DNA of 34,324 nucleotides, from NCBI GenBank assembly GCA_016842085.1, contig JAEVEX010000080.1:1-34324 (forward strand). Direction: 5' to 3'. Shown here piece after piece: positions 24,471-32,406 of this stretch. The stretch is from Candidatus Thermoflexus tengchongensis. GTDB taxonomy: Bacteria; Chloroflexota; Anaerolineae; Thermoflexales; Thermoflexaceae. Every line of letters begins with the position of its first letter. The first letter of the stretch is position 1. The notes beneath the pieces were generated by a model. The model worked only from the letters and a program-made list of their open reading frames with translations. It was not told where the DNA came from and did no database searches. A program made the position numbers and the translations under genes.

Positions 24471-26653
24471 AACGCTGGGGATGGACAGGCCTATCTCTGA
24501 CCCTGATCGGTCTGGCGTTCGGCCTGCGGGTTTACCGGCTGGGCGCCGCCAGCCTGTGGTATGACGAGGCGTTCAGCGTCGATCTGGCCCGCCATCAGAT
24601 CTGGCAACCGGTGGAGGCCCATCCTCCCCTTTTCTATCTAACGCTCCGGCTCTGGATGGCCCTCGCAGGCTCCTCCGAGTTCGCTGTTCGCTTTCCCTCA
24701 GTAGTGACCGGGACGCTGATGGTGGTGCTGTTCGCCGCCACCGCCGCGCGGATCGGACGTTCGCCGATGGCCCGGATCACCGCGCTGGGCCTGGCCGCCA
24801 CCCTTCCGTTCTGGGTCTGGGAATCCCGGGAAGCGCGGATGTATGCGACGCTGGGGTTCTGGGCCGCCCTGGTCCTTTACGGGATGGCCCGGGGCTCCAT
24901 GCATCTGACCCTGTTCGCCGCCCTGGCCGGGATCTACACGCATTATGCGATGCTCTGGATGGTCCCGGGGATCCTGCTTCTCGGGCTCCCATGGGGGTCT
25001 CCATGGATCCCCCGGGCGGTGGCCCTTCTCATCGGAGCGATCCCCGGCGCGGTCCACGCGCTGTGGGTGGGGCGGACGCAGGGGGCGTTCTGGCCCGGAA
25101 CCCTGGACCTGGGGCGAATCCTGATGGTCCTCTGGCAAGCCCAGGGCTTGCAGGCCCGGATGGCCGGATTCGTTCCGCCGGATGGATTCCCCTGGATCCC
25201 GGGTCTGATCGCGGGCGCGGGCATCGCCGGGATCGGGCTGATCTCCGGGCTTCGCTGGCGAGCGGCGCGTTCCATATTTCTGGCCCTCGGCCTTTTCCCC
25301 CTCACGGTGGGCCTGGGTCTTCTGTATGGAAGCCCCAAGTTCCACCCCCACTACTTCATCGGCGCCGCCATCGGGTTCTGGCTGCCCGTAGCGCTGGGCT
25401 GGGCGAATGGGTTCCAGCGCGGGCGGGGAGCTTTCCTGCCGGCCCTGGCGGCGTGGGGCCTCTTCGCCCTGCCGGCTTTGAGCTGGACCCTGGGCCATGC
25501 GGAGCAGGTCAAAGACGACTGGCGAGGCGCGGTCCGGACGGTGGAGGCCCGGAAGGGGCCGCAGGAGGCCGTGGTGCTGACCAGCGGATTCGCCCTCCCG
25601 GCTTATCAGGTTTACGCCTCCACCACCACGCCGATCCCATTGCCGGCGATCCCGGTGGCGGATGTGCGATACGTGCTGGATTACGAAGCGGTGGCGCCGA
25701 TTCTGAACCAGGCGCTTGCGGGAACGCGCGGGGCCTGGCTGGTGCAGTGGGGCGATGAGATCAACGATCCGGCCCAGGTCACCGCTGCCGCCCTCGACTG
25801 GATCGGCGACGAGCTGGAGACCTTCACGTTTGCGGGCGGGATCCGGGTCCGGCATTTCATATGGGGGGAATTTCACCCGCTGCCGGAGGACCCCCAGGCC
25901 CTTTTCGGCCACCCGGGCCAGCCGATTGGCCCCCACCTGATCTGGCTGGGTTATGGCCTTCCGGGAGGAGCACTACCGGCAGATCACCCCCTTTTCGTAA
26001 TCGCGGGATGGCAGACCACCGGGCCTCTTCCCTCCGGTCTGCGGGTCTCCCTCCGCCTGGAACAGGAAAACGGCACCCTCTGGGGACAATGGGATGGCGC
26101 GCTGGGAGGTGAGACGTGGGACACGGCCCGATGGCCGTGGCCCCGGGTTGTTCTCGCCCGTTACGCGGTCAGGGCGCAGACCGGTACTCCACCGGGTCGC
26201 TATCGGCCCCGCCTGGTGGTTTATCAGGGTGGTCAGGTGTGGCTGGCCGCGCAGCTGAATCCGGTGGATCTCTCGCCTCCTGAGAGGCCGTATACAGATT
26301 CCCGATGGGAAGGCTCTCCACGAGCGCAATGGCCTGGCCTGGCGCTGACCCATGTGGATCTCGAGGGGGAACCCCGGGCGTGCCAGCCCCTCACCCTGGC
26401 GCTGTGGTGGCGAGTGGACGGGCATCCCGCTTCGAATGAGGTGAGCCTTCGCATCGGAGAGGTTTCCATCACGGAACCGTGGAACCCCGCCCAGCCCGAC
26501 CGGGCCTGGGGCCCCGGGGAACGATGGCGTGTCCGCCATCGCATCCAGATGCCATGCGCGCCCGGCCGTTATGCGCTGGAGGTCGCGTTAGGGGGAGGAG
26601 AGGACCCCTCGTTGCGATGGCAATCCGTGATCACCATGGAGGTCGAACCGTGA
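24467..26653 (+). CDS. GT39/ArnT-like polytopic membrane glycosyltransferase
   Basis: 728 residues. The N-terminal half has about ten membrane segments and the GT-C landmarks: SLWYDEAFSVDLARH, with the acidic pair in the first outer loop, and HPPLFYLTLRLWMAL. These enzymes take sugars from polyprenyl-phosphate donors on the outside of the membrane. From about residue 360 the protein is soluble and beta-rich, with a long C-terminal part (about 480-728) of sandwich-like repeats (HPLFVIAGWQT, RVSLRLEQENGTLWGQWDG, then ALTHVDLEGEPRACQPLTLALWW) that is not part of the catalytic core. This tail may bind glycan or partner proteins. It overlaps the GT4 gene by four bases. The acceptor is unknown. Confidence 0.85.
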   Translation: MKRWGWTGLSLTLIGLAFGLRVYRLGAASLWYDEAFSVDLARHQIWQPVEAHPPLFYLTLRLWMALAGSSEFAVRFPSVVTGTLMVVLFAATAARIGRSPMARITALGLAATLPFWVWESREARMYATLGFWAALVLYGMARGSMHLTLFAALAGIYTHYAMLWMVPGILLLGLPWGSPWIPRAVALLIGAIPGAVHALWVGRTQGAFWPGTLDLGRILMVLWQAQGLQARMAGFVPPDGFPWIPGLIAGAGIAGIGLISGLRWRAARSIFLALGLFPLTVGLGLLYGSPKFHPHYFIGAAIGFWLPVALGWANGFQRGRGAFLPALAAWGLFALPALSWTLGHAEQVKDDWRGAVRTVEARKGPQEAVVLTSGFALPAYQVYASTTTPIPLPAIPVADVRYVLDYEAVAPILNQALAGTRGAWLVQWGDEINDPAQVTAAALDWIGDELETFTFAGGIRVRHFIWGEFHPLPEDPQALFGHPGQPIGPHLIWLGYGLPGGALPADHPLFVIAGWQTTGPLPSGLRVSLRLEQENGTLWGQWDGALGGETWDTARWPWPRVVLARYAVRAQTGTPPGRYRPRLVVYQGGQVWLAAQLNPVDLSPPERPYTDSRWEGSPRAQWPGLALTHVDLEGEPRACQPLTLALWWRVDGHPASNEVSLRIGEVSITEPWNPAQPDRAWGPGERWRVRHRIQMPCAPGRYALEVALGGGEDPSLRWQSVITMEVEP

Positions 26654-26719
26654 AGGATCCGCGGGCGACCCCTATCCTGAAGTCACAACCGGACAAAGCA
26701 CGACCCGCTTATTCAAACC

Positions 26720-27700
26720 TTATCCCCCGATCTGGCTCATCACCCGGGCCATCGGGATGACCCCTTCGGGAAGGCCGTGACCCCATGGCTTGCGCCAGAT
26801 GGCGGATCGGATCAGCGCTTTCAGCTCCTCATCGCTCGCGCCGCTGCGCAACGGTTCCCGCAGATCCACCTCGTCGTCCCGCAGCAGACACAGACGGAGC
26901 CGTCCCTCTGCCGTGAGACGAACCCGATTGCACTGGGCGCAGAACGGCTCGCTGACCGGGCTGATGAACCCCACCGATCCCATCGCACCCCGAATCCGAT
27001 AGACCCGCGCCTCGCCATCCAGGCGGCCATCGTTGACCGGCTCCAGGGGGCCGAATTCCCCTTCCAGGATCCGGATCATCTCCGCCGTGGGGACCACCAC
27101 CTGTTGGGCGAAGGGGGCCACATCGGCAAAAGGCATCACTTCGATGAAGCGGACCTGCCAGGGACGGGTGAGGGTCAGGGCGGCGAGATCCACCAGGTCC
27201 TGGTCATTATAGCCCCGCACCACCACAGCGTTCAGCTTAATGGGGGTGAGCCCGGCAGCCTCGGCGGCGAGAATACCTTCCCAGACCTCCTCCAGCCGGC
27301 CCCATCGGGTGATCCGTCGGAACTTCTCCGGGTCCAGGGTGTCCAGGCTGACATTCACCCGCTTCAGGCCCGCCCGGGCCAGGGGCTCCGCGAGGGCCTT
27401 CAGCCGCAGGCCATTGGTGGTCATGGAGATCTCGCGTATCCCGGGGAGGGCGGCCATCCGGGCGACCAGCTCCACGAGATTCGGGCGAACCGTCGGTTCG
27501 CCACCGGTCAGGCGGATCTTGTCGAAACCCAGTTCGGCGAAGAGGCGGGTCAATCGGATCAGTTCCTCATCCGTGAGGAGCTCCTCGCGGGGGAGAAAGA
27601 CCATCTTCTCTGGCATACAGTAGACGCAGCGGAGATTGCAGCGGTCCGTCAGGGAGATCCGCAGGTAGCGGATATGTCGTCCGAATTGGTCGACCACCAT
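26720..27700 (-). CDS. moaA: GTP 3',8-cyclase MoaA (molybdenum cofactor synthesis)
   Basis: A 326-residue radical-SAM enzyme that starts molybdopterin synthesis from GTP. The N-terminal cluster motif is CNLRCVYC (CxxxCxxC) after DQFGRHIRYLRISLTDR. The SAM-binding GGEPTVR follows, and the C-terminal second cluster is CAQCNRVRLTAEGRLRLC. The last residues usually include a GG pair and here end in GG, as in MoaA proteins. I chose ATG 27700 (GAAGGGGG five bases before) because it begins the conserved region; the frame stays open to 28039 without similarity, and ATG 27766 has no ribosome site. No other moa gene is in the window. Confidence 0.95.
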   Translation of the reverse strand: MVVDQFGRHIRYLRISLTDRCNLRCVYCMPEKMVFLPREELLTDEELIRLTRLFAELGFDKIRLTGGEPTVRPNLVELVARMAALPGIREISMTTNGLRLKALAEPLARAGLKRVNVSLDTLDPEKFRRITRWGRLEEVWEGILAAEAAGLTPIKLNAVVVRGYNDQDLVDLAALTLTRPWQVRFIEVMPFADVAPFAQQVVVPTAEMIRILEGEFGPLEPVNDGRLDGEARVYRIRGAMGSVGFISPVSEPFCAQCNRVRLTAEGRLRLCLLRDDEVDLREPLRSGASDEELKALIRSAIWRKPWGHGLPEGVIPMARVMSQIGG

Positions 27701-27782
27701 CCGGGCCCCCTTCGCCAGGGTCCAGGGATCTCTCCAAAACCCACCAGCCTGGGATTCTGAGGCCATTTTACTGCAGCTGCCC

Positions 27783-27865
27783 GGGGCGCGTCCACTTCTG
27801 GACGCGCCCCACCTCGCTTTTCCAGCGGAAGCCGGGCCGGGGACCTTCGATGCCCGGCCCGGCTT
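27783..27865. terminator. Two strong hairpins between the MFS and moaA genes
   Basis: The first has perfect 12-base arms (GGGGCGCGTCCA, loop CTTC, TGGACGCGCCCC; 27783-27810). The second has perfect 13-base arms (AAGCCGGGCCGGG and CCCGGCCCGGCTT; 27829-27865) with an 11-base loop. They fill the gap between the MFS stop and the moaA start. Neither is followed by a clear T-run on the minus strand, so they are probable but unproven transcript ends. Confidence 0.6.
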
Positions 27866-27899
27866 TCCCCTGAGGGAAGACCCGCCACGCAACTCCGGC

Positions 27900-29141
27900 T
27901 CAATATGAAACCTGCCGCCGGACGGCCTGCTGGGGATAAGCGACCCCCACCCGATCATGGGCAGCGAAGGCCAGATACTGGTAGGCCGTTCCCAGACCGT
28001 AGAACACCGCAGTGGCCAGGAGCATCGGAGCCAGCCCATATTGTTGCTGGAGGAAGCCGGAGAGGGCCGCCCCGACCATCCATCCCGCTTCCCAGGTCAG
28101 GTTTAGAACCCCACTCACGGCGGCCCGCCCGGTCGCCGGGACCTGCTCCATACAGAACTCCACATAGAGAGGAGAAGCCATGTTCATCAATGCGCCCCGC
28201 AACACCATGGCCAGCGCGGCCAGGGCGGCCTGATCCGTCAGGGCCATGCCGATCAGGAACCCGATGGAGAGCCCCTGGGTCAGGGCCACGGTAGCGATCC
28301 GGCCGATCCATCGAGCGATCGCCGGGGCGAGGAGTGTGGTAAACCCGGTGAACGCTGAGGTCAGCGCGAACAAAATGCCGAGGGTCGAATCATCCAGCTG
28401 ATAACGTTCATGGAAATAAACATTCAGAAACGGAATGCTCAGCGCAGCGCCTATCCCCAGCAGGAAGTTCGGAATGGCCATGCGAGCCACAGGACCCCGC
28501 AGGGCCTGCTTCGGCCATCCAGCTGTCGGATTGCTATGGGAGGCACGCGGGACCTCCCGGATCCCCAGAAGAGGAAGCACAGCCAGGAGGTCCAGAAGGG
28601 CGGTGAACAGGATCGGCCCGGCGTAGATCGTGGGGCCCAGCGGCGCGAAGGCCCGGAAAAGATCGGGCAGCGCGCCGCCGATCCCCTCGCCCAGGAAACC
28701 TGTCCAGAACAGAATGGCGGAGGAAAGGGCAAACAAGCGGGTGCGCTCCGCCCCCGATGCGTTTTCGGTCAGAAACGGCGCATAAACGATGAAGAACAGG
28801 TTGTATCCGGCCCCGATGAGGCCAACCCCCAGCCCCACCCACACCGGAGAGATCCCCAGGCCTACCCCTACGGTCCCGATCGCCATCATCAGGCCTCCGA
28901 TGATCAGCATCGGCCGGCGGCCGATGCGATCCGCCCACCATCCGGCTGGCAGGCCGATCCCCAGGGCGATGGCGGAAGGCAGGGCATTCAACACGCCCAT
29001 GACCCCCCGGGGATACCCCAGATCCAGCAGGTGCAGATTGAACCAGAGCCCATAAATGGCGCTGCTCAACCCGTGCAGCGCCAGGGCAACGAGGAAGAGC
29101 TGGACATTCCGCGTGTAGTGGGATCGTTGTAACGTCCGCAT
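27900..29141 (-). CDS. MFS transporter
   Basis: A 413-residue membrane protein with about 12 hydrophobic segments. The conserved loop between segments 2 and 3 reads GWWADRIGRRPMLIIGG, the classic MFS motif A. The two halves each have six segments, joined by a loop near residues 190-215 (PRASHSNPTAGWPKQALRG). GLWFNLHLLDLGY near the N-terminus and NVYFHERYQL are found in uncharacterised sugar or drug exporters; the substrate is unknown. ATG 29141 has GGGAGG with GGAG close by; the longer frame to 29183 has weaker support. It is followed by the double hairpin and moaA. Confidence 0.9.
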   Translation of the reverse strand: MRTLQRSHYTRNVQLFLVALALHGLSSAIYGLWFNLHLLDLGYPRGVMGVLNALPSAIALGIGLPAGWWADRIGRRPMLIIGGLMMAIGTVGVGLGISPVWVGLGVGLIGAGYNLFFIVYAPFLTENASGAERTRLFALSSAILFWTGFLGEGIGGALPDLFRAFAPLGPTIYAGPILFTALLDLLAVLPLLGIREVPRASHSNPTAGWPKQALRGPVARMAIPNFLLGIGAALSIPFLNVYFHERYQLDDSTLGILFALTSAFTGFTTLLAPAIARWIGRIATVALTQGLSIGFLIGMALTDQAALAALAMVLRGALMNMASPLYVEFCMEQVPATGRAAVSGVLNLTWEAGWMVGAALSGFLQQQYGLAPMLLATAVFYGLGTAYQYLAFAAHDRVGVAYPQQAVRRQVSY

Positions 29142-29778
29142 CGCTCTCCCCCTCCCACGGACAGGTTCGGAAAGGCGGCACAAGCCACCCTCCTGAAAAG
29201 GGCAGATGGAGCATGGTGCGCTGTCCGGTTATGGGTTGAGGAAACCGGAGATCGACGGGATCTCCGGGATCTACCTCGGATCCTTCCACCGGGGCGGAGT
29301 CCCATCGGCCAGGGAGCAACCATCCGGGGCGCAACTCACCCAGGGCGCGGCGGCGGGTGCTGTGTTCCCCGGGCATTGACTTCAGACAGCGATCCCTCGG
29401 AGGCCATCCATGGATCCTACAGGGGCCCTATAAGAACTGCGTAAGCGGAGCCCGCTATTTCATGGTGTGAAGGGGAACACTTGCTGAGATATAATTTTTT
29501 AATGCCAGTTTTCCACCTCTGTCCAAGGCCGAATCGCGCGAAGTTCGCCATCCTTCAGGCACCGTGAGGCGGACGGCGAACCCACCCCATAGACCCAGCC
29601 CGCAGCCGGCCAGGGGGGATCCGCCGTGCGGCTGTGGGCGGCGCCAGGTGTCTCCCCCAGCCCCCGAATCCCCCTGGAGGGGACCAGCTGCGTAATTCCT
29701 GGGGATGTCGTGGGGGTTCCGTGCGCAGGAGAAAGCTGCGTTATCATGAACAGGCATCTTGATCCGGAGGAAGGGAGC
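29142..29778. other. 637-base intergenic region with structured stretches
   Basis: No gene found between the divergent MFS and secG genes. It holds several strong stems: CCGGAGATC/GATCTCCGG (29245-29267), an 11-base stem GCCCGCAGCCG/CGGCTGTGGGC (29598-29639), and CCCCT/AGGGG (29671-29682). The only AT-rich part is near 29487-29502 with TATAAT on the plus strand, but no -35 box fits. No riboswitch consensus (T-box, SAM, cobalamin) was recognised. Confidence 0.5.
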
Positions 29779-30015
29779 GTGATCACCGCCCTGAATATCG
29801 CTCAGATCTTGCTGGCGATCGCATTGATCGCCATCATTCTGCTTCAGGCTGGATCTTCCCAGCTGGGAGGGGTTTTTGGATTGGGCGATGTGGGGGTGCC
29901 CCGTAAGCGCCGGGGGCTGGAACGCACCGTCTTCAATCTCACGATCTTCCTGGCCGTTCTCTTTCTGGCCCTGGCGGTGGTCAATGTGATCGTGACCGGG
30001 ACCCCTGCGGGCTAA
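29779..30015 (+). CDS. secG: Preprotein translocase subunit SecG
   Basis: 78 residues with two membrane helices (NIAQILLAIALIAIILLQA and FNLTIFLAVLFLALAVVNVIV) separated by the conserved loop SSQLGGVFGLGDVGVPRKRRGLER. SecG assists SecYE in protein export. I chose GTG 29779: GGAGG lies eight bases before it, and the resulting length is typical of the family. An upstream ATG at 29746 would add an unusual hydrophilic extension and has a poorly placed site. The gene heads a run with the solute-binding protein and the thioredoxin-like protein, all plus strand. Confidence 0.93.
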   Translation: MITALNIAQILLAIALIAIILLQAGSSQLGGVFGLGDVGVPRKRRGLERTVFNLTIFLAVLFLALAVVNVIVTGTPAG

Positions 30016-30149
30016 GGTCTCTTTTCTCTTCCCTCGCCGCGCTGCTTCGCGGCATAAAGGAGGGGAGATCAGGAGCTTGGGGGGCTGGGGCAGGCGCCGA
30101 AGCGGCTCGTTCCAGCACCCTGGAATCCCAGCTTGCAAGAGATCCCGCT

Positions 30150-31826
30150 ATGGCTTCACGTCCCCGATATCCTACTCTGGCCCGTGGGCTATATCTTCCA
30201 CTGGTTCTTGTTTTGTTTATGGCGCTCAGCCTGGGCGTGCTGATGGCCTCCCTGGCCCTCCGGGCCGGCGTGGAAACGGTCCCGGCGCGGGGAGGGCATT
30301 ATGTGGAGGCGATCGTGGGCCCGATCACCACCCTGAACCCGCTTCAAATTCAACCCGGAGATTCGGAAGCCGACATCGCCCGCCTCATCTTCAACAGCCT
30401 GGTGCGGCTGGATGCGCAGGGGTTGCCGGAAGGGGATCTGGCCCAGCGCTGGGAGGTCTCGGAGGACGGGCTGCGATATACCTTCTACCTGCGTCCAAAC
30501 GTCCGCTGGCACGATGGGGCCCCGCTGACGGCTGATGATGTCCTGTTCACCGTGCGCCTGTTGCAATCGCCGGAGCTCCCCGGGCCCCCGGAGCGCGCAC
30601 GCCTCTGGCAATCCATCGAAGTGGTTCCGGTGAACAGCCTGACCGTGCAGTTCCGGCTGCCGGAGCCGCTGGCGCTTTTCCCGGATCTCCTGACGTTTGG
30701 GATCCTGCCCGCTCACATCCTGCGCGATGTGCCGCCCGCCCAGATCCCCACGCATCCCTTCAACCTGAATCCCATCGGCACCGGCCCCTATCGGGTGGCC
30801 TCCGTGCATGTGGAAGAAGGTCGGATCCAGCGAGTGGTCCTTTCCGCCAACTCCTCCTACTTCCGCGGCCCACCCCTGCTGGAGCAGGTGGAGTTCCGGA
30901 TCTTCCCGGATACCCGCACCGCCCTCCTGGCCTATCGTGCGGGGGAAGTTCAGGGCATCGCCCGCATTGCCCCTTCGGATCTGGATCAGATCCGCGCGCT
31001 GCCCTCGCTGAATCTGTTCTCGGCGCTCCTCTCGAGCTACCAGGCGATCCTGTTGAATCATGCGTCCCCCTTGTTCCGGGAGCGGGAGGTGCGAGAGGCC
31101 CTCTGGCTGGCCCTGGATCGCCAGCGCCTGATCGATCAGTTCCTGGCTGGCCAGGGAGTGGTGGCCAGCAGCCCCATCCCCCCCGGCCACTGGGCCTTCC
31201 ATCCCCGGCTTCCGCCGGTCCCCTACGATCCGGAAAAAGCGCGGGCTCTGCTGGAAGCGCGGGGCTGGGTGATCCCGGAAGGGGGAACCGTGCGGCAGAA
31301 GGGGGATCTGACGCTGCGCTTCCGTCTCGCCGCAAGCGCGGACGGCTTTCATGACCTCATCGCTCAGGAGATCGCCCGACAGTGGCGGGCGATCGGGATC
31401 GCGGTCGATGTGGATCCCATCCCGGGGGATCTGGTGGAACAGATCCTTGTCCCTCATCGCTTTGATGCCGCACTGGTCGAGCTGATGATCCCGGGAGATC
31501 CCGACCCCTATCCTTTCTGGCATGAAACCCAGGTGGATGCCGGGCAGAACTACGGCGGGTTTCGGGATCGCGACATCAGCGAGGTGATCGAGGAAGCCCG
31601 TCGAACATCGGACATTGTCCGTCGCCGGGAGCTTTACTGGCGCTTCCAGGAGCTGTTTCAGGAGAAGGTTCCCGCCCTCCTGCTCTTCTATCCGGTTTAC
31701 ACCTTTGCCGTGGATGAGCGGATCTCCGGGATCCAGGTGGGGGCGCTGCTCAACTCGCCGGCGGATCGTTTCGAGGGGATCACCGGGTGGTATACGCTGG
31801 TCCGCCGTCGGATCATCGTGCGATAG
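30150..31826 (+). CDS. ABC transporter substrate-binding protein, family 5 (peptide/nickel type)
   Basis: A 558-residue extracytoplasmic protein. One N-terminal membrane helix (residues about 14-37) anchors it; no lipobox cysteine is seen. The binding domain is the SBP_bac_5 kind: LNPLQIQPGDSEADIARLIFNSLVRLD, LAQRWEVSEDGLRYTFYLRPNVRWHDGAPLTADDV, and NPIGTGPYRV are its signature segments. REVREALWLALDRQRLIDQFL and a late PDPYPFWH follow. Peptides are the usual cargo, but nickel, sugars and others occur. No permease or ATPase gene is adjacent, so its transporter partner is elsewhere or it has another role. ATG 30150 has only a weak AAGAGA site. Confidence 0.9.
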   Translation: MASRPRYPTLARGLYLPLVLVLFMALSLGVLMASLALRAGVETVPARGGHYVEAIVGPITTLNPLQIQPGDSEADIARLIFNSLVRLDAQGLPEGDLAQRWEVSEDGLRYTFYLRPNVRWHDGAPLTADDVLFTVRLLQSPELPGPPERARLWQSIEVVPVNSLTVQFRLPEPLALFPDLLTFGILPAHILRDVPPAQIPTHPFNLNPIGTGPYRVASVHVEEGRIQRVVLSANSSYFRGPPLLEQVEFRIFPDTRTALLAYRAGEVQGIARIAPSDLDQIRALPSLNLFSALLSSYQAILLNHASPLFREREVREALWLALDRQRLIDQFLAGQGVVASSPIPPGHWAFHPRLPPVPYDPEKARALLEARGWVIPEGGTVRQKGDLTLRFRLAASADGFHDLIAQEIARQWRAIGIAVDVDPIPGDLVEQILVPHRFDAALVELMIPGDPDPYPFWHETQVDAGQNYGGFRDRDISEVIEEARRTSDIVRRRELYWRFQELFQEKVPALLLFYPVYTFAVDERISGIQVGALLNSPADRFEGITGWYTLVRRRIIVR

Positions 31827-31874
31827 CGCAGCTGGCTTTCCTCCGGAACGGAACGATGGGAGGTAGAGGCCCCT

Positions 31875-32369
31875 ATGGAGTTCCTGAATCGCCATTCGTT
31901 TCTGATATTTGGCGGTCTGGTGCTGCTGGGGCTGGGCGCCTTTTTATGGCTGCGACGAGCCGGATGGATCGGATGGGGGCTCTGGGCCCTTATCCTGATG
32001 GGCCTGGTGGTTTTCTGGCTCTCCATGCGGACGAGCCCGACCCAGCCTTTCGCCTCGCAGGCGGAGATTGAGGCGGCCCTTCGATCCGGGAGGCCCGTGC
32101 TGGTCTACTGGTTCTCCAATTACTGACTGGGCTGTCTCTCTCTTCATCCTGCCGTGCGCAGGATCGAGCGGGAATGGCGTCAGGGGCGTGTGCTCTATGT
32201 GGAGGCCCTCAGCCCGGCCGGGCGATCCTTTGGAAAGACCTATGGGTTGCGCCTTACACCATCCTTTGCGTTATTCGATGGGCAGGGTCGTCTGATCCGC
32301 ACCTGGACCGGAACTGCAGGGGCTCCGACGCGGGCCGAGCTGGAGAAGAGCCTTCGAGGAGAGCCCTGA
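31875..32369 (+). CDS. Membrane-anchored thioredoxin-like selenoprotein with a U-x-x-C site (TGA read as Sec)
   Basis: One reading frame runs from ATG 31875 (GAGG five bases before) to TGA 32367-32369, broken only by TGA at 32124-32126. Reading that TGA as selenocysteine gives 164 residues. Two membrane segments lie at about 9-26 and 31-51, then a thioredoxin-fold domain: VLVYWFSNY, Sec84-L-G-C87, the helix HPAVRRIEREW, and the cis-proline loop LTPSFALFDGQGRLIRTW (Pro129). The TGA stands exactly at the first cysteine of the expected CxxC. A SECIS-like hairpin follows at 32142-32168. Both halves keep coherent thioredoxin sequence on either side of the TGA. It would be a membrane-bound thiol oxidoreductase facing one side of the membrane. 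The alternative is a nonsense mutation or sequencing error. It follows the solute-binding protein by 48 bases. Confidence 0.82.
32142..32168 (+). promoter_or_regulatory. Bacterial SECIS-like hairpin
   Basis: ATCCTGC (32146-32152) and GCAGGAT (32158-32164) form a perfect seven-base stem with loop CGTGC. A lower part CTT/GAG extends it across one C-C mismatch. The loop begins 26 bases after the TGA and has G at its second position, which agrees with the bacterial SECIS rules I know (loop 16-37 bases downstream, G in the first two loop bases). It would recruit SelB for insertion of selenocysteine. Confidence 0.75.
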
Positions 32370-32406
32370 GCAGGGCCGCTTCGCGAGGGATCCCGCCCGC
32401 TCCAGG

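Noticed and set aside
28534-29376. 280-codon minus-strand frame overlapping the MFS gene start
   Set aside because: Mostly overlaps the MFS gene in another frame and has no recognisable domain.
29484-29502. TATAAT at 29490-29495 as the secG promoter
   Set aside because: No -35 hexamer at a suitable distance, and it lies nearly 290 bases before secG.
29746-29778. ATG 29746 as the secG start
   Set aside because: Adds a charged extension unusual for SecG and its ribosome site is 13 bases away; GTG 29779 fits better.
32124-32126. TGA as a simple stop or as tryptophan
   Set aside because: Sequence downstream continues the same fold in the same frame, and TGA clearly ends other genes here (for example paaD), so a changed genetic code does not fit. 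A sequencing error remains possible and is named in the finding.
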